Assembly: GCF_001936575.1 (NCBI RefSeq)
Contig: NZ_MSMP01000018.1
Span: 38,170-102,169, forward strand
DNA: 64,000 nt
Source: Tenacibaculum agarivorans
GTDB lineage: Bacteria > Bacteroidota > Bacteroidia > Flavobacteriales > Flavobacteriaceae
Direction: 5' to 3'
Positions 35,918 through 45,672 of this stretch are shown one piece after another. Under the pieces are notes generated by a model. The model was given only the letters and a program-made list of their open reading frames with translations, ran no database searches and had not been told where the DNA came from. Numbering within the stretch: the stretch's first letter is position 1; each line of letters starts with the position of its first letter. Made by a program: the position numbers and the translations under genes.

Positions 35918-37324
35918 TTATTCATCTTTCTCATTTTCTTCTTCTTTTTCCTTTTCTTTTTGCTTTCTTTTTTGTTCTTCAATATACTTTTTATCTGCTT
36001 CTTCTTTCTCTTTTTCTCGCTTCTTTTTCTCTTCCTGATATTTTTTATTCAGCTCTTCTTCCTCTTCTTTTTTAAGTTCCTCTTCTAACTTTTTAATTTC
36101 TTTTTCTAATTTTTCTTGTTCTTTTCTTTTTGCTTTTTCTTCCTTCTCTTTTTCTTTTTGGAGTTGCCTTTGTGCTTTTTCTTCTTCTTTTTTTATTTTT
36201 TTAGCGGCTTTCTCCTTTTCTTTTGTTGTCTTTTTCTTAGCTTTTTCGTCTTTCTTAGTTAAATCATCTAAAATAGATTTCTGACGAGTTCTTCTAGGCT
36301 TAGGTTCAATTTCTGTAGGCTCTTTACCTTCTTCAAGTTGAGGTTCTCTTTTATCCTTTTTCTTGAAGATGCTACCAATTTTATCAAATAATCGACCAAA
36401 GAACCCTTTATTATATGTTTGTACTTCGTCGTCTTCTATTTTATTTCCAAATTCATCAAGCTCTTCAAATTGCTCTACATGTCGGTCCAATCTATAAGAT
36501 ACACCAACACTAGCATAATAACCTACGTTTTCGTGTTGAAAGGTAGCACGAAGAGAAGAGTTAATCTGTAAATCTTGATTAAATAAATACGCAGCTCCTA
36601 AACCTAAATTACTTTGACTTTCCTGTTCATTAAACAGTGCTTGATGTTCAATAAATCCTGACCAATTATAGTTAAAGTTATGAGTTCCAGTAACTACATA
36701 AGACCATTCAGGTAAATACCCGCCAATATAATTGTAATGAATATTGGTAATGACATTTAATTTACTAGAAAATTCGTTTTGTAGTAAAACTCCAATTTTA
36801 GGGGTAATTCCACCTCTGGCATGAAAGTCGTTAACAAAAGGTCCTATATTAAATCCTACATAGGGAGCAACATGTGGAATCCATCTTTTCCAGTCAAATG
36901 AATGTCTTTTATTCCAGCTTCTTATTTCTTTTGATCGATCTTGGTATGTAGGTTTATACACTAAATATTTAGCTCCTAAAGTAAATTGTCCGAATCCGAA
37001 TTTAGAATTTGTAGATTGAAAAACATTAGTAAAAACTATATCACTACTTTGTAACGAAGTTGTTAAGCTGAATTCTAATTTTTCATCTAAAGCACCCATT
37101 CTAAAATGCAAGTCTAATCCTGTAGCATTTGGATTGCTGAACGTTGGATCTTCAGCTTCAAATTTTCTATGGAAAATACTAGATTCAAATTGATATACAC
37201 CTATACCTACACTATATGGACTCTCAGAAAAACCTGGTCTATTTGAGTTTATTACATCAGTATACTGTGCAAAAAACGGAATTGCAAAGAATAGGGGAAT
37301 TACATTAAAAAATCTTTTCATCAT
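35918..37324 (-). CDS. Outer-membrane beta-barrel with a long K/E-rich tail
   Basis: From the ATG at 37324 a signal peptide (MMKRFFNVIPLFFAIPFFAQ) is followed by a transporter/MetA-pathway-type barrel of about 290 residues (NSNRPGFSESPYSVGIGVYQ). The last approximately 150 residues are a Lys/Glu/Arg repeat tail, probably a single long charged helix. It would project into the periplasm or, if the barrel is inverted, outside. The corresponding DNA is a homopurine/homopyrimidine tract at about 35918-36260. A TTG at 37339 is a less likely start. Confidence 0.8.
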   Translation of the reverse strand: MMKRFFNVIPLFFAIPFFAQYTDVINSNRPGFSESPYSVGIGVYQFESSIFHRKFEAEDPTFSNPNATGLDLHFRMGALDEKLEFSLTTSLQSSDIVFTNVFQSTNSKFGFGQFTLGAKYLVYKPTYQDRSKEIRSWNKRHSFDWKRWIPHVAPYVGFNIGPFVNDFHARGGITPKIGVLLQNEFSSKLNVITNIHYNYIGGYLPEWSYVVTGTHNFNYNWSGFIEHQALFNEQESQSNLGLGAAYLFNQDLQINSSLRATFQHENVGYYASVGVSYRLDRHVEQFEELDEFGNKIEDDEVQTYNKGFFGRLFDKIGSIFKKKDKREPQLEEGKEPTEIEPKPRRTRQKSILDDLTKKDEKAKKKTTKEKEKAAKKIKKEEEKAQRQLQKEKEKEEKAKRKEQEKLEKEIKKLEEELKKEEEEELNKKYQEEKKKREKEKEEADKKYIEEQKRKQKEKEKEEENEKDE

Positions 37325-37423
37325 ACTCAACACAAACAATTTACTAGTGCTACAAACATACAGTAAAAATATTAATCCTGTAAGTTTACCAAACTATTAA
37401 CGCTAGGTTTTAGCTCAAATTGT

Positions 37424-37431
37424 TATTTTTG
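37424..37431 (+). promoter_or_regulatory. Candidate -7 promoter box for DUF4834-yfhO
   Basis: TATTTTTG matches TAnnTTTG 46 bp before the ATG at 37478. It is the only such box in this divergent gap. Confidence 0.35.
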
Positions 37432-37477
37432 ATTGTTTTTTAACAAAACTATCAAATTTAGATTATAATTAAATCAT

Positions 37478-37732
37478 ATGGGGTTATTAAAAACACTTCT
37501 TATTTTAGGTATAATATACTATTCATTTAAATTTCTAGCAAGGTTATTTGCGCCTTTTTTAATGAAAAAAGCGATGGATAAAATGGAAGAAAAAATGAAA
37601 AGCAAATACAAACAATCTAATACTGGATCTGACGTAAAAGTTGGGGAAACAGTAATAGATACAAAACCTAATTCAAATAAATCAACTAATAAATCGATTG
37701 GAGAATATATCGATTTTGAAGAAATTGACTAA
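37478..37732 (+). CDS. DUF4834 family small membrane protein
   Basis: An 84-residue protein with one N-terminal hydrophobic helix (LLKTLLILGIIYYSFKFLAR), a Met/Lys-rich amphipathic segment (APFLMKKAMDKMEEKMKSKY) and an acidic end (GEYIDFEEID). The layout fits DUF4834, a Bacteroidota-specific family of unknown function commonly found upstream of yfhO. It is 8 bp from the yfhO start and certainly cotranscribed. Confidence 0.85.
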   Translation: MGLLKTLLILGIIYYSFKFLARLFAPFLMKKAMDKMEEKMKSKYKQSNTGSDVKVGETVIDTKPNSNKSTNKSIGEYIDFEEID

Positions 37733-37740
37733 CTATAACT

Positions 37741-40143
37741 ATGAACATTTCTAAATTACTCCCTTACTTAGGAGCTTTAGTATTCTTTGCCATTACTTCT
37801 CTTTTGTATTTTAATCCGGTATTAAGCGGAAAACAGATTAAACAAAGTGATATCGTTCAATATAAAGGAATGGCCAAAGAAATGAACGATTTTCGAAATC
37901 TAAATAATAAAGAACCGTATTGGATAGGAAATGCATTTTCAGGTATGCCTTCATATCAGGTTGGATCTAAATTTCCAAACGACTTTATTAAAAAGATAGA
38001 TTTATTAATACGTTTTTTACCAAGGCCAGCTGATTATCTTTTTCTATATCTTATAAGTTTCTTTTTATTATTAACAGCTTTAAAAGTAGAGTGGAAGTTG
38101 GCTGTTTTAGGAAGTTTATCCTTTGGTTTTTCTACTTACCTTATTATTATATTTGGAGCGGGACACAATGCTAAGGCGCACGCTATAGCATATATGCCAG
38201 CAGTATTAGCAGGAGTTTTGTATGTATTTCAAAAACGATATCTCTTAGGTTTTGTAATTACTGCTTTGGCTATGGCATTAGAAATAGTGGCCAATCATAT
38301 ACAAATGACTTACTATTTAGGTTTCTGTATCTTAATTTTAGGAATAGTAGAAGGTATTCAAGCTTTTAAAAATAAACAACTGCCCATTTTTGCTAAACAA
38401 GTGGGTGTTTTATTAATTGCTTTTATAATTGGAATTGGAACTAATGCTACTCGTTTATTAGCTACTAAGGAATATGCAAATTATAGTACAAGAGGAAAAT
38501 CAGAATTAACGATCACCCCAGAAGGGATGCCTAAAAAGAAAACTTCAGGTTTAGATAAAACTTATATTACGGAGTATAGCTATGGGATTCTAGAAACCTT
38601 TAATTTGATTGTTCCAAGATTTATGGGAGGAGGAACAGTAGAAAAGTTAGGAGAGAATTCAAACTTTTACAAAGTATTAGAACAAAATGCGGGAAAAAAA
38701 GTAGCAAAAGATTATTCAAGTCAAGTATTAACTTATTGGGGAGATCAACCTATTGTTGAAGCACCGGCCTATATTGGAGCAATTATTTGGTTTTTATTTT
38801 TCTTGGGAATTTTCTTTGTGAATGGAAAAATAAAACATTGGCTTGTTGGTGCTACTATCTTCTCATTATTATTAAGCTGGGGAAAGAATTTTAGTATTAT
38901 AACTAATCTTTTTATAGATTATATACCATTATATAATAAGTTTAGAGCAGTTTCTTCTATACAAGTTATAGCGGAATTATGTGTTCCTCTATTAGGAATT
39001 TTAGGCATAAAGGAGTTTTTAACCTCTAAACTCTCTTTTGAAGAAAAACAAAAGTTATTAGTGAAAGCTTTATCATATACTGGAGGAGTGATAATTGTAG
39101 GTTTTTGTTTTGCACATTTATCATCAACTTTTGAAGGGCTTAGAGATGATCAATATAGAGAATTACCCGCGTTAGTTGAGGCATTAATAGCTGATCGAAA
39201 AGCAATGTTATTTTGGGATAGTATACGTTCTTTGATATTGATTCTTTTATCAGGAGGAGTACTATGGTTATTTATTAAAAGTAAATTAAAATTAGTTCCT
39301 GTATTATTTATTACAGGAGGATTAATACTTTTTGATTTACTTTCTGTAGACTTAAAATATGTGAATTCAGATGATTTTACTTTAGCAAGAAATGTTGAAA
39401 AACCTTTTATAGCTAATGAAGCTGATAAAGAGATTTTAAAAGATAAATCACATTATAGAGTAGCTAACTTTACTACCAATTTAATGAATGAGGCTAGGAC
39501 TTCTTATTTTCATAAGTCAGTAGGAGGATATCATGCTGCTAAAATGATGCGTTATCAGGAACTTTTTGAATACCAAATAGCAAATAATAATTTTGAAATG
39601 CTTAATATGTTAAATACTAAGTATTTTATTGCTGGGGAAACTGATGTTAAAGCGAACAATGAAGCCAATGGTAATGCTTGGTTTGTGAACAAGCTAAAGT
39701 TGGTTACTTCAGCAAACGAAGAAATGAAAGCTTTAGATAGTGTTAATACTAAAGAGGTAGCTATTATTAGATCCGATAAATATAATGGGCCAAAAGATTT
39801 TTCTGTAGATTCACTAGCAACAATTCAATTAGAAAAGTATGATGTAAATAGATTGGAATATAAAAGTAAAACAGAATCTAATCAATTCGCAGTTTTTTCT
39901 GAAATATTTTATGGTGATGGGTGGAATGCATATATTGATGGAAAATTAAACCCTCATTATCAAGTAAATTATGTTTTAAGAGGAATGGAAATTCCTGAAG
40001 GAGAACATACAATTGAATTTAAGTTTGAACCGAAAGTAATCAATACTGGAAGTAATTTATCATTACTATTTTTTGTTTTATTGATTGTAATACCTGGTAT
40101 TTGGCTTTTTATTGAAAGGAAAAAATACAATATAAAAACTTGA
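37741..40143 (+). CDS. YfhO family polytopic membrane protein
   Basis: An 800-residue protein with about 12-13 membrane helices in the first 530 residues, a C-terminal soluble region (about 540-770) and a last helix near 775-793. It carries the YfhO pattern with YWIGNAFSGMPSYQVGS near residues 60-76 and a distal VLRGMEIPEGEHTIEFKF. Distant members in Firmicutes modify lipoteichoic acids with sugars, suggesting a GT-C-type glycosyltransferase on an undecaprenyl-linked donor; this is inference here. Ends at a bidirectional terminator. Confidence 0.88.
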   Translation: MNISKLLPYLGALVFFAITSLLYFNPVLSGKQIKQSDIVQYKGMAKEMNDFRNLNNKEPYWIGNAFSGMPSYQVGSKFPNDFIKKIDLLIRFLPRPADYLFLYLISFFLLLTALKVEWKLAVLGSLSFGFSTYLIIIFGAGHNAKAHAIAYMPAVLAGVLYVFQKRYLLGFVITALAMALEIVANHIQMTYYLGFCILILGIVEGIQAFKNKQLPIFAKQVGVLLIAFIIGIGTNATRLLATKEYANYSTRGKSELTITPEGMPKKKTSGLDKTYITEYSYGILETFNLIVPRFMGGGTVEKLGENSNFYKVLEQNAGKKVAKDYSSQVLTYWGDQPIVEAPAYIGAIIWFLFFLGIFFVNGKIKHWLVGATIFSLLLSWGKNFSIITNLFIDYIPLYNKFRAVSSIQVIAELCVPLLGILGIKEFLTSKLSFEEKQKLLVKALSYTGGVIIVGFCFAHLSSTFEGLRDDQYRELPALVEALIADRKAMLFWDSIRSLILILLSGGVLWLFIKSKLKLVPVLFITGGLILFDLLSVDLKYVNSDDFTLARNVEKPFIANEADKEILKDKSHYRVANFTTNLMNEARTSYFHKSVGGYHAAKMMRYQELFEYQIANNNFEMLNMLNTKYFIAGETDVKANNEANGNAWFVNKLKLVTSANEEMKALDSVNTKEVAIIRSDKYNGPKDFSVDSLATIQLEKYDVNRLEYKSKTESNQFAVFSEIFYGDGWNAYIDGKLNPHYQVNYVLRGMEIPEGEHTIEFKFEPKVINTGSNLSLLFFVLLIVIPGIWLFIERKKYNIKT

Positions 40144-40301
40144 TTTTTAACATACTTTTATGTGCATTTTATAAAATGTACACTATTATATTTTTTAAAA
40201 TGAAAGTTCATTTATATTTTTGAAATAGAAATTTTTGCGGGGAAATTTTTATAGAAAAGAGGAGGTCTCTTAAATATTATTTTTAGAGAAAGCTGAAAAG
40301 A

Positions 40302-40347
40302 AAACTGAAATAAAAAAGAGGACTTGAGTCCTTTTTTTTATTTCAGT
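40302..40347. terminator. Bidirectional terminator between yfhO and the TPR-AraC gene
   Basis: AACTGAAATAAAAAA plus AGGACT pair with AGTCCT plus TTTTTTATTTCAGTT; the perfect inner stem carries T-runs both ways. The right arm overlaps the last three codons and the stop of the convergent gene. Confidence 0.82.
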
Positions 40348-42023
40348 TCCTTTAGGAATGTAGAAGGAGTTACACCAGTATGTTTTTTAAATGCTCTAGT
40401 AAAAGCTGATGCATTAGTATAACCTATTTCTTCTCCTAAAGCTTGTATGGTAAATTTTCTATACTTAGGATCGTTTTCTAATCGATCTATTATGTACTCT
40501 AACTTTTTATTATTGTAATATTGTTTAAATGTCTGTTGTTTATTCTTATTAAATACGTAAGATAAATAGGTTGAGTTTGTATCTAATTTTTTTGCTAGAG
40601 AATTTATAGAGAAATCAGGTTTTAAAAACTCAAAATTTTTATCTGAGTTCTCAATAATTTCAATCACCTTTCGTTCAAAATCTTCATCTAAATTGTAAGA
40701 AACTTTTAAATTATCTTCATTTTGAATTGTTGCTTTTATATTTTTGACTTGCTTTTCTTTATTGTGGTTTTTCCTTTTATAAAATCTATTCAATAGGAAT
40801 AAGACAAAACAGAAAAACAATGTGATAAGAATAATATAGGTAAAAGATTTATTTTTTTCTTTTTCTACAATTAAACTATTTAAGGCTTTAGCTTTATTTA
40901 GGTCATTATCATATAAAAGTTGATATGTTTTTTGTTTATCCTCTCTAGCTCTATCAAATTCTTGTAGGGTTAATTTTGAATATTTATATGCACTATCTAA
41001 TTGGTTTTTTATCACATAATCATTAGATAAAATATCATATGCAGTAATTAATTTACTCTTCTTGGTTTGTTTATGATTTAAAAATTGCGATGCATTAACT
41101 ATAGCAGAATCTATTTCGTTTAAATTATGGAAGCAAATAGCTTTATTTAAGGTTTCAAAAACTCTAAAGTTGGCACCATTGCATACTTTTTTGTAAGTAT
41201 TGATTAACTCTAAAGCTTCTGCATATTTTTTCTGTACTATGAGAACATCTGTTTTTCTCAGATGATACATAAGTTCAGAATCTTTATGTGGAGGGTTGAA
41301 TTTGAGTGCCGTTTTATAGGCTTTCTCAAAATAGAAACTTGCCGAATCTAAAAATTGTATATTATTTAGTTTCTTACCTAAAGCTAAGTAATTTTCACCC
41401 ATTAAATTATGAATGTTTGCCTTTCTAGCAATTAGGTTATTATAAAGTAAACTGTTAGGTAAAACTTCTTTTGTTGCTATTTTTTTTAAAGCATCCAAAA
41501 GTATTTCCTTTGAGTCTTCTTCTAAGTTGAGTTCTTTTTTTATTACAGCTTTAGAAAAAGCAATACCAATTTTTTTATTAAAAATTCTATTAGAATCACT
41601 TTGTTCCTGATCAATTAAATTGGAAACTTTAATGATATACTCGTAAGCTACCTTGTATTCTTCTAAATTTTTATAAATCCAAAATAACCGACTGAAACTA
41701 TCTATTTTTTCATGCGCTATACATGAGTTTTCTGGTTCATCCAGCAAATATTTATCTGCTAAACTAATTGCTTTTTCAGAATTTTTTCTTGCTAAATTAT
41801 ACTCTTTTAACGTATAATAATGATAAGCTTCTGCATTATAACTTAATATATGATGACATTTATTAGGAGAAGCCCTTAATATTTTAATGTAATGATATAA
41901 GCTATCGGCATTCGTGTCCTTAAACTCATGCAACTTTAATAAAGATGTTTCATCATCATTTATAGTTTGGCAAATTACAGTTAAGTTAAAAAGTAAAAAA
42001 GTCGTGAAAAAAAGTTTTTTCAA
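40338..42023 (-). CDS. TPR-membrane-AraC regulator
   Basis: A 561-residue protein with a signal peptide (MKKLFFTTFLLFNLTVICQ), roughly 350 residues of TPR-like helices (for example YYTLKEYNLARKNSEKAISL), one membrane helix near 395-415 (FTYIILITLFFCFVLFLLN), and a cytoplasmic AraC HTH (about 455-560, ending GYTNASAFTRAFKKHTGVTP). The layout suits a periplasmic sensor signalling through the membrane to DNA. Start is TTG at 42023. The stop lies inside the bidirectional terminator. Confidence 0.88.
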   Translation of the reverse strand: MKKLFFTTFLLFNLTVICQTINDDETSLLKLHEFKDTNADSLYHYIKILRASPNKCHHILSYNAEAYHYYTLKEYNLARKNSEKAISLADKYLLDEPENSCIAHEKIDSFSRLFWIYKNLEEYKVAYEYIIKVSNLIDQEQSDSNRIFNKKIGIAFSKAVIKKELNLEEDSKEILLDALKKIATKEVLPNSLLYNNLIARKANIHNLMGENYLALGKKLNNIQFLDSASFYFEKAYKTALKFNPPHKDSELMYHLRKTDVLIVQKKYAEALELINTYKKVCNGANFRVFETLNKAICFHNLNEIDSAIVNASQFLNHKQTKKSKLITAYDILSNDYVIKNQLDSAYKYSKLTLQEFDRAREDKQKTYQLLYDNDLNKAKALNSLIVEKEKNKSFTYIILITLFFCFVLFLLNRFYKRKNHNKEKQVKNIKATIQNEDNLKVSYNLDEDFERKVIEIIENSDKNFEFLKPDFSINSLAKKLDTNSTYLSYVFNKNKQQTFKQYYNNKKLEYIIDRLENDPKYRKFTIQALGEEIGYTNASAFTRAFKKHTGVTPSTFLKELK

Positions 42024-42196
42024 GATGTAAAATGGTTTCTTAGATCTATCAAAAATACATGCATTTTATAAAAAGCACAAAATAAATATAAGAGAAAATA
42101 GTTCATCTTGTTATGAACACTTTTATAAATGACTCGTTAGTATAGGATAAAGACTAAATATTTTATGAAAAAAAATGGTTTTACTCTTTAAATACA

Positions 42197-42204
42197 TAGA
42201 TTTG
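42197..42204 (+). promoter_or_regulatory. Candidate -7 promoter box for the polysaccharide trio
   Basis: TAGATTTG matches TAnnTTTG 20 bp before the methyltransferase ATG at 42224, implying a very short leader. Confidence 0.45.
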
Positions 42205-42223
42205 TCATTAAATTTTTAAATTA

Positions 42224-42745
42224 ATGTATAAAATATATCCTAAGTATAGATATAAGCAAACTCTTGAATTTCTTAAAAAAGTATTACCAGCTCCAGCTAC
42301 TGTTTTAGATCTAGGAGTTAGAAATCCGTTTAGCGAAATAATGGAAGAAAATGGATATACAGTTTATAATACAACAGGTGAAGATTTGGATCTATTACCT
42401 GAAGTTGTTAAAAACTTTGAAGTTGATGCCGTTACTTCATTTGAAATTTTCGAGCATTTAATTTCTCCTTTTAATGTTTTACGTGAAATAGAATGTGATA
42501 AATTAATTACAACAGTTCCTTTACGATTATGGTTTTCCACAGCTTATAGGAGTAAAACTGATATGTGGGATAGGCATTATCATGAGTTTGAAGATTGGCA
42601 GTTTGATTGGTTGTTGGAAAAATCAGGATGGAATATTTTAGAAAGAAAAAAATGGACTAATCCTGTTAAAAAAATAGGTCTCAGACCAATATTAAGAAGA
42701 TTTACACCTAGGTATTATGCAGTTTATGCAGAAAAGTCAGTCTAG
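42224..42745 (+). CDS. Class I SAM-dependent methyltransferase
   Basis: 173 residues with a SAM-binding motif I-like segment (TVLDLGVRNPFSEI, about 25-38), an acidic motif II region (DLDLLPEVVKNFEVDAVTSF) and EIFEHLISPFNVL, where the Phe/Glu/His wording is typical of class I enzymes acting on sugar or lipid intermediates. It is first in a cassette with a glycosyltransferase (22-bp gap) and a flippase, so methylation of a surface sugar or its lipid carrier is likely. Confidence 0.86.
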   Translation: MYKIYPKYRYKQTLEFLKKVLPAPATVLDLGVRNPFSEIMEENGYTVYNTTGEDLDLLPEVVKNFEVDAVTSFEIFEHLISPFNVLREIECDKLITTVPLRLWFSTAYRSKTDMWDRHYHEFEDWQFDWLLEKSGWNILERKKWTNPVKKIGLRPILRRFTPRYYAVYAEKSV

Positions 42746-42767
42746 ATAATTAAGTTAAGCAGATAAA

Positions 42768-44051
42768 TTGAAAGTACTCATAATTACATATTATTGGCCA
42801 CCAGCAGGAGGCCCGGGAGTTCAACGTTGGTTAAAATTTGTAAAATATTTAAGAGATTTTAATATTGAACCAATTGTTTTTACTGCTGATAATCCATATT
42901 ATCCAACTATAGATGAAACTTTAGCAAATGATATTCCACAAGGAATAGAAGTAATCAAATGTCCTATTTTTGAACCCAATAATATTGTTGCTAAATTTAA
43001 AAAAAGTGAAACACAAAAAAGTGCCGGTTTTTTAGATCCCAATCCGTCTCTTTTAGCTAAAATCTTACTTTATATTAGAGCTAATTATTTTATACCAGAT
43101 GCTAGAATGTTTTGGGTAAAACCTGCAGCAAAAATGTTAGAGAATTATATAGCTAATAATACTATAGATGCAGTAATAACTACAGGCCCTCCTCATAGTT
43201 TACATTTAATTGGTAAAAAGTTAAAAGAAAAAATAGGAGTGAAGTGGATTGCAGATTTTAGAGACCCATGGACCAGTATTGATTATTTTCACTTATTACC
43301 ACTTACAAAAAAAGCAAGAAGAAAGCATTTCAAATTAGAAAAAGAAGTAGTAAGAAGTGCTGATGAAGTAATTATGGTAAGTAACCACGCTAAAAAGAAA
43401 TATGAGACATTTAATGATTCAATTAGTGTAATTACTAATGGGTTTGATACAGAAACTATTTTAGAAGAAAAAATGGTTGCGTTAGATCAGAAGTTTTCTA
43501 TTACCCATATTGGTTCTATGAATTCAGAGCGAAACCCTAAAGGATTATGGCAAGCCTTAGAAGAATTGATAGATGAAAATAAAGAATTTGCTGACGATTT
43601 GGAATTGAAATTTATCGGTAAAATAGACGACTCTATCTGGGATAATGAAATTGAAACCAGAGACTTTAAAACGGTTAAAAGGATATCTTATGTTCCTCAT
43701 ATAGAAGCTAAGGAATATCAAAGAAAAGCTCAAGTATTGCTTATTATAGTGAATGATTATCCTAGTTCAAAAGAAATGATTCCAGGAAAAACATTTGAAT
43801 ATCTTCAGGCAAAACGACCTATTATTGGTTTTGCTCCTGAAGATGGTGATTTAGCCGATATTTTAAAATATACTAATGCTGGTTTAGCAATAGATTTTAA
43901 CAACAAAGATTTAGCAAAAAATGAAATTGCTAAATTATATAGGGAATTTAAAAATGGTACTTTGGTATGCAACTCTAAGAATATTGAAAAATTTCATAGA
44001 AAGAAATTGACAGAAAAATTATCATTGATAATAAAAGACATAAATAGATAA
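42768..44051 (+). CDS. Family 4-type glycosyltransferase (GT-B)
   Basis: A 427-residue GT-B enzyme starting with a TTG (MKVLIITYYWPPAGGPGVQR), with the N-terminal Rossmann start and PPAGGPGVQRW characteristic of GT4. The second domain begins near 232 (SITHIGSMNSERNP) and has the sugar-nucleotide site FEYLQAKRPIIGFAPEDGD near 345-363. Acts on the cytoplasmic side in surface polysaccharide assembly. Linked to the methyltransferase 22 bp upstream and the flippase 3 bp downstream. Confidence 0.92.
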   Translation: MKVLIITYYWPPAGGPGVQRWLKFVKYLRDFNIEPIVFTADNPYYPTIDETLANDIPQGIEVIKCPIFEPNNIVAKFKKSETQKSAGFLDPNPSLLAKILLYIRANYFIPDARMFWVKPAAKMLENYIANNTIDAVITTGPPHSLHLIGKKLKEKIGVKWIADFRDPWTSIDYFHLLPLTKKARRKHFKLEKEVVRSADEVIMVSNHAKKKYETFNDSISVITNGFDTETILEEKMVALDQKFSITHIGSMNSERNPKGLWQALEELIDENKEFADDLELKFIGKIDDSIWDNEIETRDFKTVKRISYVPHIEAKEYQRKAQVLLIIVNDYPSSKEMIPGKTFEYLQAKRPIIGFAPEDGDLADILKYTNAGLAIDFNNKDLAKNEIAKLYREFKNGTLVCNSKNIEKFHRKKLTEKLSLIIKDINR

Positions 44052-44054
44052 GAT

Positions 44055-45548
44055 TTGGGAATAATTTTTAAACAATCATTTAAAAACTCTGTAGTAATTT
44101 ATTTAGGGTTTGCTATTGGGGCCATAAATGCAGTTATTTTTTACCCAAATTTTCTAAAAGAAGAGTACCATGGTTTAGTCACATTTTTGTTGTCTACATC
44201 TAATTTAATTATGCCAGTAATTGCCTTTGGTATTCATAATACTATTGTAAAATTCTTTTCATCTTACACTACGAAACAAGAAAAAGATAGCTTTCTATCT
44301 TCAATTATCTTTTTTCCACTTCTTATTGCTATACCTATAGGTTTTTTCTGGGATCATTTTCATGATTTTATCATATCTAAACTCAATACTGAAAACAATA
44401 AAAGAGTTGAAGATTATACGTTAGTTATTTATATCATTTCTATTTGTTGTGCGTATTTTGAAGTGTTTTATTCTTGGGCTAAAGTCCATTTAAAAACAGT
44501 TTTAGGAAATGTATTAAAAGAGTTTTATAACAGAGCAGTAGTCTTTATATTATTATTAGGGGTTTTATTTAAAATAATTAGTAAATCTGAGTTTATATAT
44601 ACACTTACTTTTTTCTATGTAATTAGAACACTAATTATGATGTTTTATGCTTTTAAAACATATCTGCCTAGTTTTAGATTCAAATTACCAGGGAATTTAA
44701 AAGAGATTTTAAAATATTCAGCATATGTGTTTTTAGCAGGAAGTGCAGGAGCTATTATTATTGATATAGATAAACTTATGATACCTGGTAAAGAAGCAAT
44801 TAAAGTAGCTAGTTATTACACAGTAGCAGTGTATATTGGTTCTTTTATTGAAGCTCCAGGTAGGGCTTTAGCCCAAATACTACAACCTTTGACATCAAAA
44901 TCATTAAATGAGAATGATGTTGAAGAAGTACAAAATCTATATAAAAAAAGCTCAATTAATTTATTGGTAATAAGTGGTTTGTTTTTTTTGTTGGTGAATT
45001 GCAATATCAGTGAGTTATTCAAAATGATGCCTGAAGGATATTCGGGTGGTGAATTAGTAGTTTTAATGATTTCTTTAGCAAAAATGTATACGATTTCCTT
45101 AGGAAATAATAGAGATATTATTAATAACTCAAAATTCTATAGAATGGTGTTACCTATTGGTTTAGGTATGGCTCTTTCGGTTTACCTTTTAAATAGATTG
45201 TTTTATTATAATATGGATTTCGGAACTGCAGGTTTAGCATTCTCCACTTTAATCACTTATTTAGTGTTTAATACCATTAAATTAAAGTATGTAGATGTTA
45301 AGTTACATATGAATCCTTATACCAATAAAACATGGCTAATAACTAGTGTAATTGTTGTATTATTTGGGGTGTTTTATTTTTGGAACTTTCCAACACCAGA
45401 AATATTTATAGGCAGATTACCCGTTCATCCAATAATTAATATTGTACTTAAAAGTATTCTTATAAGTGTATTGTACTTATTACTTGTTTACAAACTTAAA
45501 ATTTCAAGTCAGGTTAATAATTTGATGAATAGATTTATGAAGAAATAA
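44055..45548 (+). CDS. Wzx-type polysaccharide flippase (MOP superfamily)
   Basis: 497 residues with about 12-14 hydrophobic helices in the MATE/PST layout; N-terminal IFKQSFKNSVVIYLGFAIGA and middle IIDIDKLMIPG are typical of flippases that turn lipid-linked sugars across the inner membrane. The start is a TTG at 44055, 3 bp after the glycosyltransferase stop. No polymerase (Wzy) or priming transferase is seen nearby, so the pathway is completed elsewhere in the genome. Confidence 0.9.
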   Translation: MGIIFKQSFKNSVVIYLGFAIGAINAVIFYPNFLKEEYHGLVTFLLSTSNLIMPVIAFGIHNTIVKFFSSYTTKQEKDSFLSSIIFFPLLIAIPIGFFWDHFHDFIISKLNTENNKRVEDYTLVIYIISICCAYFEVFYSWAKVHLKTVLGNVLKEFYNRAVVFILLLGVLFKIISKSEFIYTLTFFYVIRTLIMMFYAFKTYLPSFRFKLPGNLKEILKYSAYVFLAGSAGAIIIDIDKLMIPGKEAIKVASYYTVAVYIGSFIEAPGRALAQILQPLTSKSLNENDVEEVQNLYKKSSINLLVISGLFFLLVNCNISELFKMMPEGYSGGELVVLMISLAKMYTISLGNNRDIINNSKFYRMVLPIGLGMALSVYLLNRLFYYNMDFGTAGLAFSTLITYLVFNTIKLKYVDVKLHMNPYTNKTWLITSVIVVLFGVFYFWNFPTPEIFIGRLPVHPIINIVLKSILISVLYLLLVYKLKISSQVNNLMNRFMKK

Positions 45549-45551
45549 AAA

Positions 45552-45585
45552 AGACTTACTTCTGCTTAGGGGAGGAGCAAGTCTT
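45552..45585 (+). terminator. Hairpin after the flippase gene
   Basis: AAGACTT and AAGTCTT pair, with a partly paired G/C-rich interior (CTTCTGC...GGAGCAAG). No strong T-run follows, so its strength is uncertain. Confidence 0.4.
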
Positions 45586-45672
45586 CATAAATATAAATAA
45601 TGGGGATTACTTATGATAGCGAAGTTACAAGGATTCCAAAGATATTAGGCTTAACATAAGTTTATAAATACC

